Shown here piece after piece: positions 40,286-49,486 of a DNA stretch of 64,000 bases (within the stretch, counting starts at the first letter, position 1; every line of letters begins with the position of its first letter). The notes under the pieces are model-generated. The model searched no databases, was not told the origin of the DNA, and saw only the letters and a program-made list of their open reading frames with translations. The position numbers and the translations under genes were made by a program. The stretch is taken from positions 1-64,000 of the forward strand of contig NZ_MXAP01000029.1 of the NCBI RefSeq assembly GCF_002027555.1, written 5' to 3'. The stretch comes from Moraxella equi. GTDB taxonomy: Bacteria; Pseudomonadota; Gammaproteobacteria; Pseudomonadales; Moraxellaceae.

Positions 40286-42030
40286 GTGTCACCCCATTTG
40301 TGTGGTTTGAATTTGATAAAGAAGTGCATGAGCTGTGGCAGGGCATGAGTGTGACGGGCAAACGCTTTGCCTATCATCAGCGACTGTCTACACTCATCGC
40401 TCAGCAGACGGCATTCAAGGCGGATTTGGACAGTCTTAAACTGCTGGATGTGTTTTTATCAGCGGTCAAATCAGACTTGGCAGGCAAGAGTGTGAGCGAA
40501 GCTCGTGTGCTATCTCATGATGACTTTGCTCGGCTCATCATCATCTTGGTGTATTATGTCGTGCAGGTGATAAAGCAAGAGCTTGCCCAGTCAGTGGTTA
40601 AGCCTACCGTGAATATCTACACCGCCCAAGGGTTTAGCCGTGTCTATGCTCGCCTGTTCTCGCAGATGGGGGCAGACCCCCAAAGTCAGATGACAGATGA
40701 GCAGTTGCAGGGCTTTTATTATGGCATGGGCGTATTGTGCCAAGGCGTGGGGCAGGCAGGACAAGCGGTGGCGGATAGGTTTTTTATCCTGCCTGTCATC
40801 GGGGCAAGGCTGTTTGGCACGATTGACCGCACCTTTGTGGCAGGTCTTGATGATAATGGGCAAGGCGTGGGCGTGGCAGAAGACAGTCTGTATTGGGCGG
40901 TGCATGATTTTATCAGTCGTTTTAAACAGTTGCAACACGACCCAACTGCCGATGACAGAGCTAAGCAGTTATTTAGCGAGCAACCGCTGTTTTTAACGCA
41001 AGTAGATAAGTCAGTGCAAGCGTTTGATGAGCAAGATGAGCAGGCTGTTTTAAAAAATAGTTTGCAAGATGGTTTGCAAAATGACTTGCAAAATGGCTCA
41101 CAAAATGGTTTGCAAGATAATGGGCAAAATAATTTAAATAACGACTTGCAAAATCATTCAATAAACCCTTTGACAAACGATGGGCAAGATGATTTAACAA
41201 GTTTTAATCAAGTCATGGTGGATGGACAACCAATCAGTCACAGCCCAGCCCCAGTTGTGCAAGATATGCAAACCTTACAACCTGCCAAGTCTGCCAGTCA
41301 AGCTCATGTTGTAAGCCCAAACACACCACATCAAACCAAAAGTCCGCACCAATCCAATGCCACAAACTTACCCCCTTCCGCCTATAAGCAAAGGGCGAGA
41401 GCGTCGCACACGCCCAAGCTCTTTGATGAAGCGTACCAAGATTTGCTTAATATCAACACCCCAAGCGATGCCGTGAGTGAGTACCAAAAGGCGACAGCAG
41501 TACTGACCAAATTTGATGCTTTTATCGATGCCAAAATCGCCGAAGGCAAGCAGATGGATGAGATTGTGTTTAATGATAAGCAGGTGCAGGCACGCAAACA
41601 GGCAATTGCCTTACTGGTGGGACTGGTCAAGCAGGGCAATCCGTCTGCCATGCTTCGCCTAGCCCTGTACTATTTTGGTGGGCGTGGCGTGGGCGTGGAC
41701 ATCAATAAAGCGGTCATGCTCACCAAACGCTCTGCCGAGATGGGCGATATCCGAGCCCAAAAACTGCTTAGCCGTCTGTATTATCAAGGCTTTGCCCCCA
41801 ATGATGGCGGTATGGCGATGGACGTGAGCATGGGCGAGCATTGGCTTCGCAAATCAGCCGATGGCGGACATCCCGAAGCCAAAAAGGTCTGTGCTTACAT
41901 GAATCAAGTGGAACTTCTAAAAAGTGACTACCGCACCGAGATGGTCTCGGACAAGCGTTATGGCATGCTGTTCATCGCTGTGGGCGTAGGGGCGGTATTG
42001 TTATTTATCTTGCTAAGTATGATGTCCTAA
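40282..42030 (+). CDS. Sel1-repeat protein with Gln/Asn repeat and C-terminal membrane anchor
   Basis: I do not recognise the N-terminal 230 residues, which are mostly helical. Residues about 260-290 form a short tandem pattern of LQN/LQD units (Gly-Leu-Gln-Asn and Asp-Leu-Gln-Asn), followed by a proline/serine-rich spacer. Residues about 455-540 contain two Sel1-like repeats (MLRLALYYFGGRGVG, AQKLLSRLYYQG, AMDVSMGEHWLRKSADGGHPEAKK) and the chain ends in one membrane helix (FIAVGVGAVLLFILLSMM). Sel1 repeats serve protein-protein contact. It lies between pepN and waaA with ATGA overlap and a one-base gap, so it is translated with them; the function is unknown. Confidence 0.7.
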   Translation: MSVTPFVWFEFDKEVHELWQGMSVTGKRFAYHQRLSTLIAQQTAFKADLDSLKLLDVFLSAVKSDLAGKSVSEARVLSHDDFARLIIILVYYVVQVIKQELAQSVVKPTVNIYTAQGFSRVYARLFSQMGADPQSQMTDEQLQGFYYGMGVLCQGVGQAGQAVADRFFILPVIGARLFGTIDRTFVAGLDDNGQGVGVAEDSLYWAVHDFISRFKQLQHDPTADDRAKQLFSEQPLFLTQVDKSVQAFDEQDEQAVLKNSLQDGLQNDLQNGSQNGLQDNGQNNLNNDLQNHSINPLTNDGQDDLTSFNQVMVDGQPISHSPAPVVQDMQTLQPAKSASQAHVVSPNTPHQTKSPHQSNATNLPPSAYKQRARASHTPKLFDEAYQDLLNINTPSDAVSEYQKATAVLTKFDAFIDAKIAEGKQMDEIVFNDKQVQARKQAIALLVGLVKQGNPSAMLRLALYYFGGRGVGVDINKAVMLTKRSAEMGDIRAQKLLSRLYYQGFAPNDGGMAMDVSMGEHWLRKSADGGHPEAKKVCAYMNQVELLKSDYRTEMVSDKRYGMLFIAVGVGAVLLFILLSMMS

Positions 42031-42031
42031 C

Positions 42032-43309
42032 ATGCGTCCGCCCTTATATTATCGCCTTGCCATTACCGCCCTAAAACCGCTTTATCGCTTGTTTTTGGCA
42101 CACAAAAAGGATACTTTGCCCCATTATGAGCGTGAGATTGCCGAGCGGTTCGGACAGGGCTATTTGCCTATTAGTCATGATAAGCCCGTCATTTGGTGTC
42201 ATGCCGTGTCTTTGGGCGAGCTAAACACCGCCTATCCGCTACTTAGACGTATGCTGTCCGATGGCTATCATCTGTGGATAACGAGTACCACGCAGACGGG
42301 ATTTAACCGTGCTAAGGTGCTTTTTAAAGATGAACTGGGCAAATCGGTACAGCACAGCTTTGTCCCTGTTGATGATGTGGCGGCATTGGGACGGTTTTTG
42401 GCACACATCCGCCCTTTGATGGCGGTATTTGTTGAGACCGAACTGTGGGCAAATACCTTATCGGTATTGGCAAAGCGGGGCATAGCGAGCGTCATGGCAA
42501 ATGCCCGCCTTACCCAAAACTCCTTTGATAGCTATGCTAAATTCAAAGGGCTTAGCCAAAGCATGATGGCAAATTTATCCCTTATCATCGCCCAAGATGA
42601 GCAAAGTTATCATAACTTCATCGCACTTGGGGCAAATCCAGATAAAGTCAAGCAGGCGTATTCTCTAAAATGGAGCGGTCAGATTGGCAAAGCCCAAACC
42701 CTTGATAACTTTAATAATCTTACCGACTCTATCGATTTTGTCAAAAACCGTCCCATTTGGGTCATGGCAAGCACGCACGAGGGCGAGGAGCGATTGGCGT
42801 TGGATACACACAAGCGACTGCTTGCTGTTTTCCCCAATCTACTGCTTATTCTAGTGCCACGCCACCCCGAACGCTTTGATGAGGTTGCAAGCCTTTGCAC
42901 ACAGTTTACCTATCACAGACGCAGCCTAGGCGAGCCGATAGCCGATAGTACGCAGGTGTATCTGGCGGATAGCATGGGCGAGCTGATGATATGGTATGAG
43001 TTGTCCGATGTGGCGGTGGTGGGCGGTTCGTTTGTGGATAAGGGCGGTCATAACCCCATTGAGCCTGTGAGCCTTGCCACGCCTGTCATCATGGGGCGGT
43101 ATGTCAAAAACTGTGCCGAGATAGTGCGTGATTTTGCCGATGTGGGCGTACTCATGCAAAGCGATGATGACGGACTGTATGATAATATCAAAGCATGGTT
43201 TGATAATCCTATTCTTGCCAAAGAAGCAGGCGAGAGCGGTCAAAGACTGGTACAAGAGCGGGCAGGGGCGGATAAGGTGCAATTTGATATGATAAGGAAA
43301 TTGTTATGA
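42032..43309 (+). CDS. waaA: 3-deoxy-D-manno-octulosonic acid transferase
   Basis: Adds Kdo from CMP-Kdo to lipid A precursor (lipid IVA), on the cytoplasmic face of the inner membrane; essential in most lipopolysaccharide or lipooligosaccharide makers. N-terminal membrane anchor, the conserved WCHAVSLGE and ETELWAN motifs, and GT-B second-lobe motifs (STHEGEE, LVPRHPERF, GGSFVDKGGHNPIEP). 425 residues, typical. Starts one base after the Sel1 gene and overlaps rsmE by four bases. Confidence 0.95.
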   Translation: MRPPLYYRLAITALKPLYRLFLAHKKDTLPHYEREIAERFGQGYLPISHDKPVIWCHAVSLGELNTAYPLLRRMLSDGYHLWITSTTQTGFNRAKVLFKDELGKSVQHSFVPVDDVAALGRFLAHIRPLMAVFVETELWANTLSVLAKRGIASVMANARLTQNSFDSYAKFKGLSQSMMANLSLIIAQDEQSYHNFIALGANPDKVKQAYSLKWSGQIGKAQTLDNFNNLTDSIDFVKNRPIWVMASTHEGEERLALDTHKRLLAVFPNLLLILVPRHPERFDEVASLCTQFTYHRRSLGEPIADSTQVYLADSMGELMIWYELSDVAVVGGSFVDKGGHNPIEPVSLATPVIMGRYVKNCAEIVRDFADVGVLMQSDDDGLYDNIKAWFDNPILAKEAGESGQRLVQERAGADKVQFDMIRKLL

Positions 43310-44019
43310 ATGTCATTATCCTGCCCCCGTCCGCCTTTGACGATACCACCGCCACGATTGACAATGCCGAACAGCTTAACCACATCAAAACGGTGTTAAA
43401 GGCAAGCGTTGGCGACACCCTAAAAATCGGCAAATTGGGCGACAAAATGGGCGTGGGGCGAATTGCTCATATAGATGACACGCATTGCCTTTTGGAAAAT
43501 GTCCGCCTAGACACCAACCCACCGCCCAAACTCGGCGTAACCGTCATACTCGCCTTGCCACGTCCTAAGGTGCTAAGACGGCTTATTATGGATATGACGG
43601 CGTTTGGGGTTCATCATATTATTCTTATCAATTCTGTTCGCACCGACAAAAGCTATTGGGGCTCGCCCCTGCTTACTCGCCTTGATGAGTTTGTCTTAGA
43701 AGGGCTACAGCAGGGTGTGGATAGCGTGCCACCTACCATCACCTTTGCCAAACGCTTTAAGCCCTTTGTGCAGGATATATTACCTAGCTTGATAAATAAC
43801 AAATCCGCCCTCGTCTTTCACCCTTATGCTGATACCAGTTTTAAGGAGTTTATCCATAAAAACCCCCTGCCTGATATGATAATCATCGGAGCAGAAGGGG
43901 GCTTTGTGCCTTATGAGATTGAGCTTTTGGCAAGTGTGGGCGTGCGTGCGGTGTCGCTTGGCGAGCGGATTTTGCGAACTGAGAGTGCGGTCAATGCAAC
44001 CCTTGGGCGTTGGGTGTAA
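43306..44019 (+). CDS. rsmE: 16S rRNA m3U1498 methyltransferase RsmE
   Basis: SPOUT-fold methyltransferase that modifies U1498 of 16S rRNA. The N-terminal PUA-like domain with LNHIKTVLKASVGDTL, the family motif LALPRPKVLRRLIMDM, and the knot signature IIIGAEGGF plus SLGERILRTESAVNATL are present. 237 residues, normal. Its ATG overlaps the waaA stop by four bases, ending the pepN-Sel1-waaA-rsmE series. Convergent with the DUF2062 gene 28 bases on; no strong terminator between. Confidence 0.95.
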   Translation: MNVIILPPSAFDDTTATIDNAEQLNHIKTVLKASVGDTLKIGKLGDKMGVGRIAHIDDTHCLLENVRLDTNPPPKLGVTVILALPRPKVLRRLIMDMTAFGVHHIILINSVRTDKSYWGSPLLTRLDEFVLEGLQQGVDSVPPTITFAKRFKPFVQDILPSLINNKSALVFHPYADTSFKEFIHKNPLPDMIIIGAEGGFVPYEIELLASVGVRAVSLGERILRTESAVNATLGRWV

Positions 44020-44047
44020 TGATGTAAAGCGTTGATTAAAAAAATGC

Positions 44048-44683
44048 TTAAATAGAAAAATCATCAGAGCCGACATTTTTCGCCTGTTCTCTGGCTTTAT
44101 GTCCTTTTTGGGTGCGAAATTTGGGGGCGGTTGCGTTGTAGCCTTGTCTTTTTTGCCAATCATTGGCGATACGATACTGCCAAAATATGCGAAAGGCAAT
44201 GCCCAGCACGACACTGGTAATCATGCCACACACCAGCAGTCCCCACGCAAACGCCTTAAAGGAAAACACCGAGTGCATCTCAAAAGGATTGCCACCGTTG
44301 CCAGTTACCCATAGTGTCAAGTCCGACACAATCAGCCCCATGCCTCGAATGCCAATGACAGGCTCGCCCAGTAGTATTGCCCCGACCGAATACGCCAACC
44401 AAAAAATCGGAATGGTCGTCAAAGGGTTGGTAATCCATGTCAAGGCGACACTCATCGGCACATTGGCACGAAAGATTAACGCCCCAATCAGGGCAAGGGG
44501 CATCTGACCAGGTAGGGGGAAAAAGGCACACAGCACGCCCACATACACCGCTCGGGTTAGGGCGTTGCGGTTTAACTGCCATAGACGTGGGTCAGCCAAA
44601 AATGGAGCGAACAGGCTTACGATGCGGTTTTCACGCAATTTTTCGGGAGTGGGGAGCCAGTTTTTGAGCTTTTGTTTTGGCAT
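44048..44683 (-). CDS. DUF2062 membrane protein
   Basis: Small inner-membrane protein of the DUF2062 family, with two to four helices and the typical PLPGQMPLALIGALIFRANVP and TWITNPLTTIPIFWLAYSVG blocks. The N- and C-termini are basic and cytoplasmic. Function is unknown; family members often sit by glycosyltransferase genes, and here waaA lies nearby on the other strand. 211 residues with ATG at 44683. Confidence 0.85.
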   Translation of the reverse strand: MPKQKLKNWLPTPEKLRENRIVSLFAPFLADPRLWQLNRNALTRAVYVGVLCAFFPLPGQMPLALIGALIFRANVPMSVALTWITNPLTTIPIFWLAYSVGAILLGEPVIGIRGMGLIVSDLTLWVTGNGGNPFEMHSVFSFKAFAWGLLVCGMITSVVLGIAFRIFWQYRIANDWQKRQGYNATAPKFRTQKGHKAREQAKNVGSDDFSI

Positions 44684-44804
44684 GAAGAGCGTTGATGAAT
44701 AAATGGAAATGGCAAATTATAGCAAATTTACAAGAGACAATGTTGTTGTAATTTTGCAAATTTAAAAGGTGTTTTTAGTGAACAATGAATGACTGGATAA
44801 AATA

Positions 44805-44832
44805 AAATCCCCAAGTGATGACTTGGGGATTT
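44805..44832 (-). terminator. Terminator of tRNA-Glu
   Basis: 12-bp perfect stem (44805-44816 with 44821-44832), 4-base loop, T-rich run on the minus strand. It is seven bases past the tRNA 3' end. Confidence 0.88.
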
Positions 44833-44839
44833 AAAATAT

Positions 44840-44915
44840 TGGCACTCCATAGGGGATTCGAACCCCTGTTACCGCCGTGAAAGGGCGGTGTCCTAGACCT
44901 CTAGACGAATGGAGC
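44840..44915 (-). tRNA. tRNA-Glu (anticodon TTC)
   Basis: Reverse strand cloverleaf: acceptor GCTCCAT / ATGGAGT (G1-T wobble), anticodon stem CCGCC/GGCGG around loop CTTTCAC giving TTC, T arm GGTTCGAATCC, encoded CCA. Decodes GAA and GAG. Single-gene transcript with a leader of about 90 bases. Confidence 0.96.
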
Positions 44916-45006
44916 ACAAGGACGTAAAACTGATTACTTGCTAATTTAGCGATAATCGCTTTACCAACTTTTGAACGCTTTCACCGTGTCTCTCAAAAGT
45001 GGGGCT

Positions 45007-45034
45007 ATTATAGCAGATTATTTTTGTCCGTCAA
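45007..45034 (-). promoter_or_regulatory. Sigma-70 promoter upstream of tRNA-Glu
   Basis: On the minus strand TTGACG (45034-45029) and TATAAT (45012-45007) with a 16-base spacer. It is about 90 bases before the tRNA, so the precursor has a long leader. Confidence 0.78.
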
Positions 45035-45099
45035 GCAAGATTTTTAAAAAATTTAATAAAGTTTATAACTTGATGAATTTTAACAAATTTTTAAAATTA

Positions 45100-45588
45100 T
45101 CAATCTTTAAAATTGTTAAATTGCAGTGGCACGCCAAACGATTTTTCTTTTAAAAACGCCATACACGCTTGCAAATTGTCCTTTTTCTTGTCGGACACAC
45201 GGATTTTATCGCCTTGAATGCTTGCCGAGACTTTCAAATCGCTCTCTTTGATTGCCTTGCTGATTTTTTTGGCAGTGTCGCTGTCTAATCCGTCTTTTAG
45301 GTTGATGACTTGCTTAGTGTGTTTGCCTGATTGGGCTTTGTCCTGTGGGTCTAGGCTTTGCAAATCCACGCCACGCTTGATGAGCTGTTTTTCAAAAATG
45401 GCATAGACGTTGTCGGCTTGCAGTTCGTTGTCGCAGGTAATGGTTACGGTTTTGGCTTTGTCGTTTAGCTCTACCGTGATATCACTACCTTTAAAGTCAA
45501 AACGTGTGGCAATTTCTTTGTCGGTGTTGCCAATGGCGTTACGCACTTCTTGGACGTTTAATTCTGAAACGATGTCAAATGACGGCAT
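45100..45588 (-). CDS. yajQ: YajQ family nucleotide-binding protein
   Basis: Small two-domain protein of the YajQ family, reported to bind cyclic di-GMP or other nucleotides and to act as a regulator in some species. Family signatures: MPSFDIVSELNVQEVRNAIGN at the start, FDFKGSDITVEL, and GDKIRVSDKKKDNLQACM near the end. 162 residues, normal. ATG at 45588 with AAGGAAAAACC before it. Monocistronic. Confidence 0.94.
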   Translation of the reverse strand: MPSFDIVSELNVQEVRNAIGNTDKEIATRFDFKGSDITVELNDKAKTVTITCDNELQADNVYAIFEKQLIKRGVDLQSLDPQDKAQSGKHTKQVINLKDGLDSDTAKKISKAIKESDLKVSASIQGDKIRVSDKKKDNLQACMAFLKEKSFGVPLQFNNFKD

Positions 45589-45648
45589 GGTTTTTCCTTA
45601 TTAAAGTTAAAAATATTAAATTGGTAAGGTTTTGATTTTAAATAAATT

Positions 45649-46284
45649 TCACTCGCCCTTAATGTCAAGCATGTCCATTTCATTAAAAATCTGACAAAAC
45701 AGCTCGGCCGTTTTTTGGGTGTCGTAAAGTGCCGAATGGGCGTGGCTATTATCAAATTCAATCCCCGCCATCAGGCAAGTTTTGGCAAGCACCGTATGCC
45801 CATAAGCAAGGGCGGATAGGCTTGCCGTGTCCAGCACACTAAATGCGTGAAAGGGCGACTGATTTTTTGAATTGGTGCGGGCAATCAAGGCATTTAAAAA
45901 ACCCAAATCAAAATGAGCATTATGCCCCACCAAAATACACTGGCGACAGCCGTGAGCGTTTTTGGTCTCTTTTAGGGATTTAAAAATCTGGCGGATTGCC
46001 TTTTTTTCGTCTTGGGCGATGGCTTTGCGAAAGGGGCTATCGGGGTTAATGCCTGTAAATTCTAGGGCGGACGGTTCCAAATTTGCCCCCACAAACGGCT
46101 CAATGTGGGCGTTTAGCGGTTCGCCTTGATAAAGTTTGCCGTCATCATTCATCAAAATGGGAATGCAGGCGATTTCAAGCAAAGCGTCCGTTTGGGCATT
46201 AAACCCTGCCGTCTCCACGTCCACAACGACAGGCATAAAACCCCGAAAGCGTTTGGCAAGGGGGGATTTTTCTTTGTCGCTCAT
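45649..46284 (-). CDS. rnt: Ribonuclease T
   Basis: DEDDh 3'-5' exoribonuclease that trims tRNA and other stable RNA ends. Exonuclease motifs [10 protein letters not shown] (Asp, Glu), [12 protein letters not shown] (Asp) and [14 protein letters not shown] (His, Asp) are intact. I start at ATG 46284, which overlaps the pyrC stop by four bases; a GTG at 46296 extends the ORF but lies inside pyrC. 211 residues. Translated after pyrC on one message. Confidence 0.94.
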   Translation of the reverse strand: MSDKEKSPLAKRFRGFMPVVVDVETAGFNAQTDALLEIACIPILMNDDGKLYQGEPLNAHIEPFVGANLEPSALEFTGINPDSPFRKAIAQDEKKAIRQIFKSLKETKNAHGCRQCILVGHNAHFDLGFLNALIARTNSKNQSPFHAFSVLDTASLSALAYGHTVLAKTCLMAGIEFDNSHAHSALYDTQKTAELFCQIFNEMDMLDIKGE

Positions 46285-47348
46285 TGGATTGACCACGCTA
46301 AGGGTTGCCCTGCCAAAAGTGGGGTTAGGCTTTTGTCGCCAAGGTAGGGGTAATTGTCGGGAATGGCTTGCTCTTTTTTGACCAAAGTAATGGTGCTTTG
46401 ATTGACAGGCAAGCCGTAGAATCTTGCCCCAAAACGGCTTGCAAAATTTTCAAGTTTATCAAGAGCATTCACGCTTTCAAAAGCGGTGGCATACAGGGGC
46501 AAGGCGTGGGGGGCGGAGTAGCACCCTGCACAACCACAGGCAGACTCTTTGGTGTGGGTGGCGTGGGGGGCAGAATCCGTGCCTAAGAAAAATTTGGGAT
46601 TACCGCTCGTGGCGACTTCCAACAGGCGTTTTTGGTGGTCGGCTCGCTTTAAAATCGGCAGACAATAATAATGGGGCTTGACACCGCCCACCAGCATATG
46701 ATTGCGGTTAAACAGCAGGTGTTGGGGCGTGATGGTTGCACCAACGTTGTCCGCTTGGGCAAGGCAAAAGTCGGCAGCGTCAGCAGTGGTGATGTGTTCC
46801 ATCACAATGCGAAGTTCGGGGAAATTTTTGACAATCACAGACAAAATCTCATCCAAAAACCGCTTTTCACGGTCAAAAATGTCTACGTCATGATGCGTAA
46901 CTTCACCATGTACAAGGAGCGGAATGCCGTGTTTTTGCATACTTTCAAACACGTCCGCCCGCCCCAAAATGTCGGTAACGCCGTCTGACGAATTGGTGGT
47001 CGCCCCCGCAGGATAGAGCTTGACGGCTGACACCACGCCTGACGCTTTGGCACGGGCAATCTCATCGGCTGTGGTGTGGTCGGTCAAGTATAAGACCATG
47101 CGTGGGTCAAACTCAGCCTTACGCTGGCTTGGAATATCCGCTTTGTCAAGGGCGGTCAAAATCCGCTCACGGTAGAGGGTCGCTTGTTCGGTCGTTTTGA
47201 CGGGCGGGACTAGGTTTGGCATACAGATGACACGGTTAAAACTCTTGGCTGCGTGCGGTACGGTCGTGGCAAGGGCGTCATTGTCTCTTAGATGAATGTG
47301 CCAGTCGTCTGGCTGGATAAGGGTGAGAGTTTGGGGGGTGTTGGTCAT
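46281..47348 (-). CDS. pyrC: Dihydroorotase
   Basis: Zinc amidohydrolase of pyrimidine synthesis: closes carbamoyl aspartate to dihydroorotate. The metal-binding motif DWHIHLRD, the region of the carboxylated lysine ([12 protein letters not shown]), the later histidine HGEV and HITT, and the catalytic aspartate in [10 protein letters not shown] are present. 355 residues matches the class II enzymes such as E. coli PyrC. First gene of pyrC-rnt. Confidence 0.96.
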   Translation of the reverse strand: MTNTPQTLTLIQPDDWHIHLRDNDALATTVPHAAKSFNRVICMPNLVPPVKTTEQATLYRERILTALDKADIPSQRKAEFDPRMVLYLTDHTTADEIARAKASGVVSAVKLYPAGATTNSSDGVTDILGRADVFESMQKHGIPLLVHGEVTHHDVDIFDREKRFLDEILSVIVKNFPELRIVMEHITTADAADFCLAQADNVGATITPQHLLFNRNHMLVGGVKPHYYCLPILKRADHQKRLLEVATSGNPKFFLGTDSAPHATHTKESACGCAGCYSAPHALPLYATAFESVNALDKLENFASRFGARFYGLPVNQSTITLVKKEQAIPDNYPYLGDKSLTPLLAGQPLAWSIQ

Positions 47349-47519
47349 GGCGGTTGGCTGGTTGTGATAAAGCTACTATTTTAAGGGTTGGGGGGATTTT
47401 GTCAAGTTTTATGGGAAAAAGCTGAAAAATAAACCCAAAAAAGTGATAATGGGAAAATGGCGTTTTAAAGGGGTTGTAGAAAATTTGGATGAATAAGCAT
47501 TTTTAAAAATGGCACAAAA

Positions 47520-47550
47520 AATAAGGGCAAACCTGAATTTTGCCCTTATT
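47520..47550 (-). terminator. Terminator after the UspA gene
   Basis: 12-bp perfect stem (47520-47531 with 47539-47550), 7-base loop, T-rich on the minus strand; lies 21 bases past the UspA stop. Confidence 0.85.
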
Positions 47551-47570
47551 GATAAATATTTTGATATAGT

Positions 47571-48023
47571 TTAATCAATTGAGCCCAACTGCACCACGAG
47601 TAAATCAGCGTCCACATCAGGTAAAATGCTGTCGGCGGTTGCCCCTGCCAACCATGCTGATAGCCCTGTACGCTTATGGCGACCAATGACGACTAAGTCA
47701 ATGGCGTGGGTGTTGCAGTAATCCACGATGCCTTTACGTCCTGAGATGGCGGTTTTGATCTTGGCGTTGTGGGCGTGTAGGTTATTGCGTGCCAACACCT
47801 CGGCAAGACGAGTGCGAGCCACTTGGCAACGCTCATCGTCTATCTCTTCGTGCAGGGCAGATGCAGGGATTAGCTCATAGCCAAAGCCGAGCATGGTCTC
47901 TTCGACCACATGTAACACAGACAGCTGAGCAGATGGTGATGAATCCAAAATCCATTTGGCTTTACTGGCGACAATGTCGGTGTCGTCATTTAAGTCGGTA
48001 ACAAGTAACACGTGCTGATACAT
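47571..48023 (-). CDS. uspA: Universal stress protein UspA family
   Basis: Small cytoplasmic protein of the UspA family, induced under stress in many bacteria. The pattern fits: LLVTDLNDDTD at the start, a central HVVEETMLGFGYEL, CNTHAIDLVVIGRHKRTGLSAWL and a final ILPDVDADLLVVQ. The ATP-binding loop is a degenerate form of GxxGx9GS, here GRHKRTGLSAWLAGATADS. 150 residues. AAGGAG before ATG 48023. Function is general stress; no specific partner seen. Confidence 0.88.
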   Translation of the reverse strand: MYQHVLLVTDLNDDTDIVASKAKWILDSSPSAQLSVLHVVEETMLGFGYELIPASALHEEIDDERCQVARTRLAEVLARNNLHAHNAKIKTAISGRKGIVDYCNTHAIDLVVIGRHKRTGLSAWLAGATADSILPDVDADLLVVQLGSID

Positions 48024-48199
48024 GGCAAGCTCCTTAATAAAGGTGTGAAAAGGATACCGCTTAGTTTATAAATCTAGTAACAGTATAGCAAAATCCCCCA
48101 TGAATGCAAGGGATATTTTGGGTGGATTTTGGGAGAATTTTGCTAAAATAATGAAAAAATTTGATAAAATAGAAATAAGCCCTTTTTAATGTTCCTGCC

Positions 48200-48889
48200 A
48201 TGAAAAATCCAACCAGTCGCAATGCCAACAGAATGATAGATGTGATTTTTGTTCACCCCAAACACCGCAGTTATGTCATTTGGCATGATGGCGTGTTTTA
48301 TCAGCTCACACGCATGAACCTGACCCAAAAAGCGTGGGATAGGCGAGCGGTGTATGATGGCTTGTTAGATGAGATTTTTGTGGCAAAGGAGTCGTGCGAG
48401 CAGGGTGAGACGGATGAGTGTGCTTGGCAAGAGCTAGGCTTAAACGTGGTAAAACTGCCTGATGAGCTACACAGCATTACCGCCAGTAGGTTTTTGGCGT
48501 GGTGGACGGTTAATCGCTACAGCTTTTGGCATGCCAAAGACGCCAGAGATGTTAGCGACAAGGACGTGCAAAATCCGCCTGAGCCAATAGCAGGTCAAAA
48601 GCCACAGCAAGAAGTGGAGGTAAAACCACAGGTAAGTGCTAGCACCGTCCAACAATCTGCTATGGATAACAAGGCTAGTAAAAATGGCGACGTGATGGAT
48701 AATGCTGTGCAGAGCAATCAAACCAACCAAAATAATCAAACCAACCAAACATTGACAGAGCAGACACAAACGCAAGCACTACCAAAATCCACTCATAAGC
48801 CCGATAAACCATTAGAACAGCTGTCAGGCGATGATATTTTTGATGTCCTGCTTGATGACTTGGTGGATGAAGTCAGTCATTTAAGATAA
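48200..48889 (+). CDS. Hypothetical protein with Gln/Asn-rich tail
   Basis: I do not recognise this protein. The N-terminal 115 residues are compact and Trp/Tyr-rich (VIFVHPKHRSYVIWHDGVFYQL, FLAWWTVNRYSFWHAK), then residues 125-205 are a low-complexity linker with Gln, Asn and Thr (QTNQNNQTNQTL) ending in a short acidic helix (DDIFDVLLDDLVDEVSHL). No signal peptide or membrane helix. The start at ATG 48200 fits the AT-rich promoter region; the sequence is likely real because codon use and frame are clean. Confidence 0.65.
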   Translation: MKNPTSRNANRMIDVIFVHPKHRSYVIWHDGVFYQLTRMNLTQKAWDRRAVYDGLLDEIFVAKESCEQGETDECAWQELGLNVVKLPDELHSITASRFLAWWTVNRYSFWHAKDARDVSDKDVQNPPEPIAGQKPQQEVEVKPQVSASTVQQSAMDNKASKNGDVMDNAVQSNQTNQNNQTNQTLTEQTQTQALPKSTHKPDKPLEQLSGDDIFDVLLDDLVDEVSHLR

Positions 48890-49018
48890 GTAAAGACAGG
48901 TGCGACCAAAGAGCTTTTAAAGTTGTCATAAATTTAATAATATGTAGATGTAGAGACGTGCTGAACACGCCCTTTTTATTAGATGGGTATGGGCGAAAAA
49001 CAAAAAGGTGAGATGTAA

Positions 49019-49042
49019 AAAACCACCCAATTGGGTGGTTTT
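49019..49042 (-). terminator. Terminator of the Pro-Arg-His tRNA operon
   Basis: 10-bp perfect stem (49019-49028 with 49033-49042), 4-base loop, run of T on the minus strand. Begins five bases past the tRNA-His CCA. Confidence 0.9.
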
Positions 49043-49047
49043 CAATA

Positions 49048-49124
49048 TGGGGTGAGTAATGGGACTTGAACCCACGACAACCGGAATCACAATCCGGGGC
49101 TCTACCAACTGAGCTATACCCACC
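49048..49124 (-). tRNA. tRNA-His (anticodon GTG)
   Basis: Reverse strand cloverleaf with the extra G at -1 typical of tRNA-His, acceptor GTGGGTA with TACTCAC (pairs after G-1), anticodon stem CCGGA/TCCGG with loop TTGTGAT, encoded CCA. Last gene of the three-tRNA transcript. Confidence 0.96.
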
Positions 49125-49156
49125 ATAATGAGATGTGCCATTCATAATCAGGCAAA

Positions 49157-49233
49157 TGGCGCGCCTGGCAGGATTCGAACCTGCGACCACCCGCTTAGAA
49201 GGCGGATGCTCTATCCAACTGAGCTACAGGCGC
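49157..49233 (-). tRNA. tRNA-Arg (anticodon TCT)
   Basis: Reverse strand cloverleaf: acceptor GCGCCTG/CAGGCGC, anticodon loop CTTCTAA giving TCT (AGA/AGG codons), T arm GCAGG/CCTGC, discriminator G, encoded CCA. Lies between the Pro and His tRNAs. Confidence 0.95.
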
Positions 49234-49276
49234 TCAACTTACGATACTAACAAAAAAAGCCCAAACAGGCCTTAAA

Positions 49277-49353
49277 TGGTCGGGGCGGAGGGATTTGAAC
49301 CCCCGACCCTCTGCTCCCAAAGCAGATGCGCTACCAAGCTGCGCTACGCCCCG
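49277..49353 (-). tRNA. tRNA-Pro (anticodon TGG)
   Basis: Reverse strand cloverleaf: acceptor CGGGGCG/CGCCCCG, anticodon stem TCTGC/GCAGA with loop TTTGGGA giving TGG, T arm GGGGG/CCCTC, discriminator A, encoded CCA. First tRNA of the cluster. Confidence 0.96.
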
Positions 49354-49394
49354 ATTTACCAATTTGCGATGTGTCATCGCTGTTAGTGGTGCGT

Positions 49395-49422
49395 ATTATA
49401 GCGTAATTTTGGGCGGTGTCAA
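49395..49422 (-). promoter_or_regulatory. Consensus sigma-70 promoter of the tRNA cluster
   Basis: On the minus strand TTGACA (49422-49417) and TATAAT (49400-49395) match both consensus hexamers exactly, with a 16-base spacer, ending about 41 bases before tRNA-Pro. Confidence 0.9.
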
Positions 49423-49486
49423 TCATTTATTTTAAAAAATTTTAAAAATTTTTGTAAGATATTGATTTTTAATATTTTTTAATAAA

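Noticed and set aside
41055-41170. Short tandem repeats resembling a CRISPR or minisatellite
   Set aside because: The units are imperfect, in frame, and code for LQN/LQD residues in the Sel1 protein; there are no conserved direct repeats with unique spacers.
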